From NCBI GenBank assembly GCA_946885735.1, contig CAMPGW010000092.1, positions 1 to 11,447 on the forward strand: a DNA stretch of 11,447 bases, in the 5' to 3' direction. How positions within the stretch are numbered: the first letter of the stretch is position 1; every line of letters starts with the position of its first letter. Below are positions 8,201 through 11,447 of this stretch, piece by piece. The translations under genes were made by a program, and so were the position numbers. The notes under the pieces were generated by a model. The model saw only the letters and a program-made list of their open reading frames with translations. It searched no databases and was not told where the DNA came from. The stretch is from an uncultured Gammaproteobacteria bacterium. GTDB taxonomy: Bacteria > Pseudomonadota > Gammaproteobacteria > Xanthomonadales > Xanthomonadaceae.

Positions 8201-8269
8201 GCCGATGCGGCGTTGTATCGGGCCAAGGGCGCCGGCAAGAACCGCGTCGAGGCGGCGAGCATCGACTGA
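5216..8269 (+). CDS. Membrane-bound two-propeller/Y_Y_Y sensor diguanylate cyclase (GGDEF)
   Basis: 1017 residues from the ATG at 5216, chosen because it begins a signal peptide (1-31, ending VVAAQA); the frame is open further upstream, but that part overlaps the divergent gene. Fourteen propeller-strand motifs of the LWVG/LWIA/VWLG kind lie near residues 72, 113, 158, 204, 253, 300, 345, 389, 432, 475, 515, 560, 607 and 655, about 45 residues apart, as expected for two seven-bladed propellers. A Y_Y_Y domain (about 683-782) follows, then one membrane helix (789-807), a charged coiled coil (808-848) and a GGDEF domain (850-1014). Asp888, Asn896, Asp905 and the signature GGEEF (930-934) are intact, so it should make c-di-GMP from two GTP. 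The inhibitory I-site RxxD is replaced by G921-A924. The propellers face the periplasm and presumably sense a ligand or cell-wall state. No EAL domain or histidine kinase is present. Confidence 0.95.
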   Translation: MRSRGSCVRWIRFAVACAMATGLHVGVVAAQAEPRTLALEDIGFLPAEHFDTGDGLPAISVVSAAVTPQGQVWLGTMRGLVRYNSRRFVPEPGPGNVLLHATGDLAATPDGRLWVSVPGHGVFMREQGLWRDVGRAMGLPADAGVRLRSFVQPDGYRLFISGRGTVHEWNGRKWEPWVLPEALASTEIFDVLLQAGEGHAGDGLWIASFGRGLWHCQGHRACMPVPMTEPGPRFNEITSLEQWSDPLDGSPILWVGSYGGGLARLRQGRWDRLLAGELGLPSNFLQRLLVQTVPGQPPHLWVGTRTGLAHRIGDRWVPLDVHARHEGATVKALAAGRTSRGDAQVWIGSDQGAARLPLVGAWRTISQIGRRGNGVWSLLHETREGREEFWLGSDGDGLWHFDADGWRAFHMSEGLPSDAIRSVARDPRSGELLVGTWGGELSRFQGGRFTRVPTPWPKSDHEAVTRIIFDRDGTTWFALRESGLARLQGGQWRLFSPADGYPSRIYDLQRVGDVLWASTNIRGLARIDARGWRYFSIDQGLPDSSYYGVSLVPQAGRQVLWVGSLRAGVMRLDVTDPDAPAVVTAPALPTPPDPFVYEVAPDGRGNLFVSTNYGSALWRPRGDGGYEATVFHRGDGLPHDESNYGALQVDEAQRIWLGTLGGLGVYTPEQADARAPAPALLAIEGLSVDGRAIAPSRWTRPLRLGPGKHDLVVEMALRTGEHEGGIRYRSQMLGLEQVPTDWGVDNTRSFTALPPGDYRLRLEARDARGVAAAPVEVAVSIPMPFWRTAPALLALGLATVAGLFGLLRLRERQQRTREQQLVGLVRQRTLELENRGLELRRINEELTRLSYHDPLTDLANRRMLLERLHGEWELAQARGTSLAFLLFDLDQFKAYNDHRGHLAGDDCLREVGRRIDTELPGENATAGRYGGEEFGVVLPGLTLTEAVREGERIRHAIESAALPHPATPQGVVTISVGVSAIVPTHGYSAELLIAAADAALYRAKGAGKNRVEAASID

Positions 8270-8275
8270 GCGAGG

Positions 8276-8866
8276 TCAGGGGGCCGCGGGGCCTTCGACT
8301 TCGCGATGCATCGGCGCCAGCTTTGCCAGCAACTGGTTCTGCGCGCGGAAAGGAATGCCGCGCTTGTCCATCGCGATCTGCAGGTCTTCGGCCAGCGCAT
8401 TGAAGGCGGCACGGTCCACGCCCATGCCCTCGTGCGCCGACTTCATGTCGCGGCCGGCGTAGGTGCAGCCACCTCCGAGGATCGCGCAGAACTGGTCCAC
8501 CAGGTGTGCCTTGATCGCGGCCTGGTCGGACTCGGCGAAGAAGTCGCGGGTGCGCGGGTCGGCGACCAGCAAGGCCATGAAATCGTCCATCAGCGCAACC
8601 AGGCCGTCGCGTCCACCGAACTGGTCGAACACCGGCCGCAACGCGGGGTCGGCGGGCGCGGGGTCGGCGGCGCTCGGGTCGCGTCTGAGGGGTGGCCTGG
8701 CTGCGAGGTCGGCGTCGTCGGCGGGTGCGGCCTCTTCGAGGTCGAGCTCGTCGGCCTCCTGGACTGGCGCGGGTGCCTGCACGGGACTTGCCTGGGCGAG
8801 AACCTGCGGTGCCGTCGCCACCAGGGCGGCGGCAAGCAGGAAGAGGATATGCTTGGAAAGTGTCAT
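8276..8866 (-). CDS. Exported group I truncated hemoglobin
   Basis: 196 residues. The ATG at 8866 has GGAG 9 bases upstream and begins a signal peptide (about 1-25, ending VLAQA), so the in-frame start at 8911 is rejected. Residues 26-76 are an acidic Pro/Ala linker with DPSAADPAPADPA. The globin (77-192) shows FDQFGGRDGL, FMALLVADPRTRDFF (96-110), Cys127, GGGCTYAGRDM (131-141), proximal His145 in SAHEGMG, and the C-terminal LLAKLAP. Aligned by eye with Mycobacterium trHbN and Synechocystis GlbN, the distal positions are Met97 (B10), Ile118 (E7), His121 (E10) and Leu122 (E11). Truncated hemoglobins bind heme and handle O2, NO or redox chemistry, normally in the cytoplasm; here export to the periplasm is predicted. 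It is the last gene of a three-gene operon, 19 bases after the DUF3034 gene. Its stop lies 6 bases from the stop of the convergent GGDEF gene. Confidence 0.9.
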   Translation of the reverse strand: MTLSKHILFLLAAALVATAPQVLAQASPVQAPAPVQEADELDLEEAAPADDADLAARPPLRRDPSAADPAPADPALRPVFDQFGGRDGLVALMDDFMALLVADPRTRDFFAESDQAAIKAHLVDQFCAILGGGCTYAGRDMKSAHEGMGVDRAAFNALAEDLQIAMDKRGIPFRAQNQLLAKLAPMHREVEGPAAP

Positions 8867-8885
8867 CGAGGTCTCCGCGCGACGG

Positions 8886-9779
8886 TCAGAAGCTGGCTTG
8901 GAGCGAGGCATAGACGCCCCGCTGGCGGTCGCGGATCACGATGTTGCCCAGGTCCACGTAGGCGAGTGTCAGCGAGACATGGCGATTCGGCGCCCAGGCA
9001 ATGAAGACGTCCTTCCAGTCGTCCTCGCCGGCGATGGACAGGTTGTCGGGCTTGGTACGGTACTCGGCACCGATGGCGACGGTGCGGCTGAGCAGATAGG
9101 CCGCGGACACCTCGAACTGCGGTTTGTAGCTGTCCGACAGGTCACCGCCGAAACCGAGAATGCCAATCTGGTTGGCCTTGGTGAAGCGCACCGTGCCGTT
9201 GAGCAGCAGGCCCTGGGCAAGGAACAATTTGGTCGCCGACATGTAGATGTCGGTGCCGGAATCATCGGCGGCGCCGATGAAATCCAGCACCGCGCCCTGG
9301 TCGTTGCGCTTGTGCTGGATGCCGATCGCGATCTGCGGCATGGCGCGGTCGCTGTCGAGCACCGCGTCGCCGGCGATGCGCAGCTTCACGCCGATGATGT
9401 CTTGTTGCAGGGTGAAGCCCTCGCCCAATCCCAGCGCCGCACCGACCCGCCGGGTGTCGAAGCGCTGCCGCGCGATGCTGAATTCGACGCGGTCGTGTAT
9501 GCCGACCAGCGCGCCCACGGTATCGAGCCGGTAGTCGCCGACGTCCACCCGGGTGATGAAGACGCTACCGCCGAACTGGCCCTCGCTGCCGTAGCCTCCG
9601 ATGACGGCCCAGGGCGTGAGTCCGCCGCCGGCAGCACCCTCGACCTGCGAGACGCCCGCGGTAAGCAAGAGTTTGCCGCCCGTGGCCGGCGCGTCACTGG
9701 CAAGTGCCGGCGAGGCGACCGACGCCAGTGCCAGGGAAAGTGCAAGGTGCAATGGCGCACGTCCGGAGGGTGGGTTCAT
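8886..9779 (-). CDS. DUF3034 family outer-membrane beta-barrel protein
   Basis: 297 residues from an ATG at 9779, which sits in a 4-base ATGA overlap with the upstream gene; the longer in-frame reading to 9938 would run through that gene and has no signal peptide. Residues 1-28 are a signal peptide (ending PALAS). The mature start GGKLLLTAGVSQVEGAAGGG (35-54) followed by LTPWAVIGGYGSEGQFGGSV is the DUF3034 hallmark. The rest alternates polar and hydrophobic residues in 8-12 residue strands, for example FEVSAAYLLSRTVAIGAEYR (222-241) and VSLTLAYVDLGNIVI (268-282), and ends in phenylalanine after QAS, as in outer-membrane barrels. The function of the family is not established; a pore or a surface-anchored partner for the neighbouring periplasmic proteins is inference. 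The gene is coupled to the upstream Yx(FWY)xxD gene and followed after 19 bases by the truncated hemoglobin. Confidence 0.88.
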   Translation of the reverse strand: MNPPSGRAPLHLALSLALASVASPALASDAPATGGKLLLTAGVSQVEGAAGGGLTPWAVIGGYGSEGQFGGSVFITRVDVGDYRLDTVGALVGIHDRVEFSIARQRFDTRRVGAALGLGEGFTLQQDIIGVKLRIAGDAVLDSDRAMPQIAIGIQHKRNDQGAVLDFIGAADDSGTDIYMSATKLFLAQGLLLNGTVRFTKANQIGILGFGGDLSDSYKPQFEVSAAYLLSRTVAIGAEYRTKPDNLSIAGEDDWKDVFIAWAPNRHVSLTLAYVDLGNIVIRDRQRGVYASLQASF

Positions 9780-10216
9780 GGCGTAGGGGTGTCCTGATAG
9801 GGCGTGGTGTTGGCGGCTTTCGGCGCCTGCTGGCCGACCGTTACGAGGCGCCACCGGTCGCTGACGCCGTGGCCGCCGTAGTCGCCGAATTTCTTGTCGG
9901 AGGCCCAGCGATAGAGTGGCCTGCCGCGCAATGCCCATTGCCGCGTGCCGTCGTCGCGAAGTGCGAGCGTGAACGGGCCCTTAGGCCTGGCATCGGCGCT
10001 GGCCATCAGCGGCGGCCAGAGGATGCGGCACTGCCCGTTGCACTTGCTGCGACCCAGCTCGTCGTCGCCGTCGTAGGTGTAGAGGCCGCGGCCCTTGGTA
10101 TCCACCAGCACGCCTTCGTGCTTGCGGATGGGCGGGTCGCCGCTCCCTGCGGGTTCCGCCGCGGCGCCGCCGCTCGCCCAGCACAGGGCCAGCATGCCCG
10201 CCAGAATCAATTTCAT
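9776..10216 (-). CDS. Periplasmic protein with Yx(FWY)xxD motifs (COG4315 / Lipoprotein_15 type)
   Basis: 146 residues. The ATG at 10216 has a GGAG 8 bases upstream and begins a signal peptide (1-20, ending GGAAA); an in-frame ATG at 10450 would add a non-secretory, unconvincing extension that crosses a terminator hairpin. Two copies of the family motif are visible: YTYDGD at 46-51 and YRWASD at 102-107. Between them are SKCNGQCRILWPPL (57-70, Cys59 and Cys63) and RDDGTRQWALRGRPLY (87-102), both characteristic of COG4315 proteins. Many members are lipoproteins, but here Cys12 is preceded by LAL, which is not a lipobox, so the protein is probably soluble in the periplasm. Function is unknown; the WPP/Cys region may hint at redox or metal binding, but that is speculation. 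It is the first gene of the operon with the DUF3034 and truncated-hemoglobin genes. Confidence 0.85.
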   Translation of the reverse strand: MKLILAGMLALCWASGGAAAEPAGSGDPPIRKHEGVLVDTKGRGLYTYDGDDELGRSKCNGQCRILWPPLMASADARPKGPFTLALRDDGTRQWALRGRPLYRWASDKKFGDYGGHGVSDRWRLVTVGQQAPKAANTTPYQDTPTP

Positions 10217-10338
10217 CGTCCGCGCTCCCCGTCGATGGCGGCAGTGGACACGAGGAGCCGTGACGCCGGTGTCGTGGACGCGCGAGGGTTGCGTGAATGT
10301 GCGTCGCCGCGGCGTTGGCCGCGCTTCGATCGGCCCGC

Positions 10339-10365
10339 AAAAAAAGAGGGCGACCGGAGTCGCCC
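10339..10365 (-). terminator. Rho-independent terminator on the reverse strand
   Basis: Read on the reverse strand: a 7-bp perfect stem GGGCGAC/GTCGCCC with tetraloop TCCG, then TC and seven T (10345-10339). On the plus strand the A-run precedes the hairpin, so it terminates only reverse-strand RNA. It lies 122 bases upstream of the COG4315-type start, and no protein-coding gene ends at it. It is the only convincing intrinsic terminator I found in the window; both convergent gene junctions lack one. Confidence 0.85.
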
Positions 10366-10427
10366 AATCCCTGCTCAAGGGTTTGTGCCGCCGCTCCCCC
10401 GGGGAAGGTGAAAGCGGCAGGCATTCA

Positions 10428-10440
10428 GGAAAACGTTTCC
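10428..10440. promoter_or_regulatory. AAACGTTT-centred dyad, operator-like
   Basis: GGAAAACGTTTCC contains the perfect palindrome AAACGTTT and nearly symmetric GGA/TCC flanks. CG-centred A/T palindromes of this form are typical of LacI-family repressor sites. It is AT-rich for this region and lies between two oppositely directed units. It may instead be only the short hairpin inside the candidate RNA; no LacI-family gene is present in the window. Confidence 0.25.
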
Positions 10441-10588
10441 ATTCATGCAAACCGGCCAGCCCGCTCAGGAACCTGACCGGCGCCCCCGACCCGTCTGGAG
10501 CGATTGCTTTACACTACGCCGCGCCGCCGCCCGGCACGGGCCGGCCGTCTCCCTCCATTTCCTTTCACATTCATCGGCCTACGTGCGG

Positions 10589-10626
10589 TTCCTAAAGGAA
10601 TCCGGGAGCTCTATTTCCGGATTTCC
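10589..10626 (+). promoter_or_regulatory. Nested inverted repeats just upstream of leucine dehydrogenase
   Basis: Two overlapping dyads lie 29-66 bases before the ATG at 10655. TTCCT-AA-AGGAA (10589-10600) is a compact DNA palindrome. AATCCGG (10599-10605) and CCGGATT (10617-10623) form a perfect 7-bp stem with an 11-base loop, extendable by GG/CC across one bulge. They could be a regulator site or a hairpin in the 5' leader. The ribosome-binding site GGAG (10644-10647), 7 bases from the start, is outside the stem, so direct occlusion is not evident. Confidence 0.3.
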
Positions 10627-10654
10627 GCGCGCACCGGCCCCCCGGAGCATTGCC

Positions 10655-11447
10655 ATGATTTTCGAGACCCTCGCCCAGACCGGCCACGAAGAAGTCGTCT
10701 TCTGCCACAACAAGGACGCCGGCCTGAAGGCGATCATCGCCATCCACAACTCGGTGCTCGGCCCGGCCCTCGGCGGCCTGCGCATGTGGCCCTACGCGAC
10801 CGAGCAGGATGCCCTGAACGACGTGCTGCGCCTGTCGCGCGGCATGACCTACAAGGCGGCGGTGTCGGGCCTGAACCTCGGCGGCGGCAAGGGCGTCATC
10901 ATCGGCGATCCGTCCAAGGACAAGTCCGAGGCGCTGTTCCGCGCCTTCGGTCGTTTCGTCAACTCGCTCAACGGCCGCTACATCACCGCCGAGGACGTGG
11001 GCATCGACGTCAACGACATGGAGTTCGTCTACAAGGAAACGCCCTTCGTCACCGGCGTGCACCAGGTGCATGGCGGCTCCGGCGATCCCTCGCCCTTCAC
11101 CGCCTACGGCACGCTGCAGGGCCTGATGGCCGCGCTGCAGGTCAAGTTCGGCGACGAGGAGGTGGGCAACTACTCCTACGCCGTGCAGGGCGTCGGCCAC
11201 GTCGGCATGGAGTTCGTGAAGCTGCTGCGCGAGCGCGGCGCCAAGGTCTTCGTCACCGACATCAACACCGACCTCGTGCAACGCGCGGTGGACGACCACG
11301 GCGCCGAGGCCGTCGCCCCGGACCAGATCTACGACGTGGACGCCCAGGTGTATTCGCCCTGCGCGCTCGGCGGCACGGTGAACGCGAACACGCTGCCGCG
11401 CCTGAAGTGCCAGGTGATCTGCGGCGCCGCCAACAACCAGCTGGCCA
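10655..11447 (+). CDS. ldh: Leucine dehydrogenase (Glu/Leu/Phe/Val dehydrogenase family), C-terminus cut by window edge
   Basis: 264 residues are present of a family usually near 350-370. NAD-dependent oxidative deamination of leucine, valine and isoleucine to their 2-oxo acids, reversible, in the cytoplasm; these oxo acids can feed branched-chain acyl-CoA and iso-fatty-acid synthesis. Family signatures are clear: GLKAIIAIHN (23-32), LGPALGGLRMW (35-45), Lys67 in MTYKAA and Lys79 in LGGGKGV, corresponding to substrate-binding and catalytic lysines of Bacillus LeuDH, and Asp114 in TAEDVG. Residues 141-149 (GSGDPSPFT) are followed by a Rossmann domain with GVGHVG (179-184) and the adenosine-ribose-binding VTDIN (200-204). 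YSPCALGGTVN (233-243) and AANNQL (258-263) are typical. The start has GGAG 7 bases upstream and matches the usual N-terminus. Nothing looks unusual or broken in the visible part. Confidence 0.94.
   Translation, partial: MIFETLAQTGHEEVVFCHNKDAGLKAIIAIHNSVLGPALGGLRMWPYATEQDALNDVLRLSRGMTYKAAVSGLNLGGGKGVIIGDPSKDKSEALFRAFGRFVNSLNGRYITAEDVGIDVNDMEFVYKETPFVTGVHQVHGGSGDPSPFTAYGTLQGLMAALQVKFGDEEVGNYSYAVQGVGHVGMEFVKLLRERGAKVFVTDINTDLVQRAVDDHGAEAVAPDQIYDVDAQVYSPCALGGTVNANTLPRLKCQVICGAANNQLA

Larger units (their letters stand above)
10339..10480 (-). ncRNA. Candidate structured small RNA or operon leader ending in an intrinsic terminator
   Basis: On the reverse strand, 5' to 3': (a) an 8-bp stem CCGGTCAG/CTGGCCGG (10480-10473 with 10459-10452), fully paired only in this strand because one position is G-U here but a C-A mismatch in the opposite strand; (b) a 5-bp stem GGAAA/TTTCC (10440-10428); (c) a 10-bp stem with one bulge, TGCC-t-GCCGCT with AGCGGCGGCA (10423-10413 with 10395-10386), presenting a 17-base loop that includes CACCTTCCCCGGGG; (d) CCCT/AGGG (10381-10369); (e) the terminator. 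The C-rich loop is complementary to Shine-Dalgarno-like GGGGAAGGTG. The 5' end is unknown: a TTGCAT 17 bases from TGAATG (minus strand, about 10450-10422) is too weak to fix it, and the RNA might contain only elements c to e. It could act in trans as a small RNA, or in cis as an attenuating leader of the operon starting at 10216. Confidence 0.45.
10217..10654. other. 438-base gene-free region between divergent transcription units
   Basis: No open frame here has a credible start, ribosome-binding site and protein-like composition. Going right to left on the reverse strand it holds a leader dyad for leucine dehydrogenase (10589-10626), a GC-rich stretch, a hairpin at 10452-10480, a short AT-richer dyad (10428-10440), a long stem with a C-rich loop (10386-10423), a small stem (10369-10381) and an intrinsic terminator (10339-10365). 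About 120 further bases lead to the COG4315-type gene, with no promoter match that I can defend. A TACACT at 10510-10515 is a weak plus-strand -10 candidate for leucine dehydrogenase without a -35. Confidence 0.6.

Noticed and set aside
8640..8685. Short GC-rich repeat in the truncated-hemoglobin gene
   Set aside because: It only encodes the degenerate DPSAADPAPADPA linker and is too short and irregular to be an independent element.
8463..9797. Plus-strand open frame of 444 codons across the truncated-hemoglobin and DUF3034 genes
   Set aside because: It spans a gene boundary on the opposite strand, has no family signature and has shadow-like composition.
10217..10450. In-frame extension of the COG4315-type protein up to an ATG at 10450
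   Set aside because: It would have to be translated through the terminator hairpin and would hide the signal peptide at 10216.
10217..10654. tRNA, cobalamin, TPP, glycine or c-di-GMP riboswitch in the gene-free region
   Set aside because: I looked for the conserved cores of these classes on both strands and saw none; the hairpins present do not match them.
1..11447. CRISPR arrays, insertion sequences, attachment sites or phage genes
   Set aside because: No regularly spaced direct repeats, transposase or integrase motifs, or target-site duplications are visible; base and codon use look uniform across the window.

Overview
The window is GC-rich, densely coded bacterial DNA. Most proteins carry signal peptides, and the set suggests a Gram-negative proteobacterium, most likely Xanthomonadaceae/Lysobacteraceae (Lysobacter- or Luteimonas-like). 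That assignment is inferred from the gene set: leucine dehydrogenase, IcmF, a DUF3034 outer-membrane protein, S9 peptidases and propeller-GGDEF sensors. No mobile element, CRISPR array, rRNA or tRNA was seen.

Layout, left to right. (1) The N-terminal third of a fused B12-dependent acyl-CoA mutase (IcmF type) runs off the left edge on the minus strand. It is divergent from (2) a plus-strand pair: a secreted S9 peptidase and a DUF4126 membrane protein, coupled by an ATGA overlap. (3) Facing them are two overlapping minus-strand genes for exported, Cys/Asp-rich proteins with MopE-type metal-binding repeats. The downstream one ends inside the DUF4126 gene. (4) Divergent from these is a 1017-aa sensor: signal peptide, two seven-bladed beta-propellers, a Y_Y_Y domain, one membrane helix and a GGDEF diguanylate cyclase domain. 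(5) Converging on it, with 6 bases between stops, is a compact minus-strand operon: a periplasmic Yx(FWY)xxD-motif protein (COG4315 type), a DUF3034 outer-membrane protein and an exported group I truncated hemoglobin. (6) A 438-base gene-free region follows. (7) The window ends in the first two thirds of leucine dehydrogenase, plus strand.

The stretch most worth attention is the gene-free region at 10217-10654. It holds a clear minus-strand intrinsic terminator, preceded by several hairpins. One of these pairs fully only in the minus-strand RNA. No open reading frame there looks like a gene, so this is either an undescribed small RNA or a terminator-containing leader of the exported-globin operon. 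The second point of interest is that operon itself: a truncated hemoglobin sent out of the cytoplasm, co-transcribed with an outer-membrane protein and a small periplasmic protein. Its heme pocket has a non-standard distal side and a possible second His ligand.

The two edge genes both touch branched-chain acyl metabolism. Leucine dehydrogenase deaminates leucine, valine and isoleucine, and IcmF interconverts isobutyryl- and butyryl-CoA. They are about 10 kb apart and not one operon. All assignments come from reading the sequence and recalled family motifs; no database search was run.
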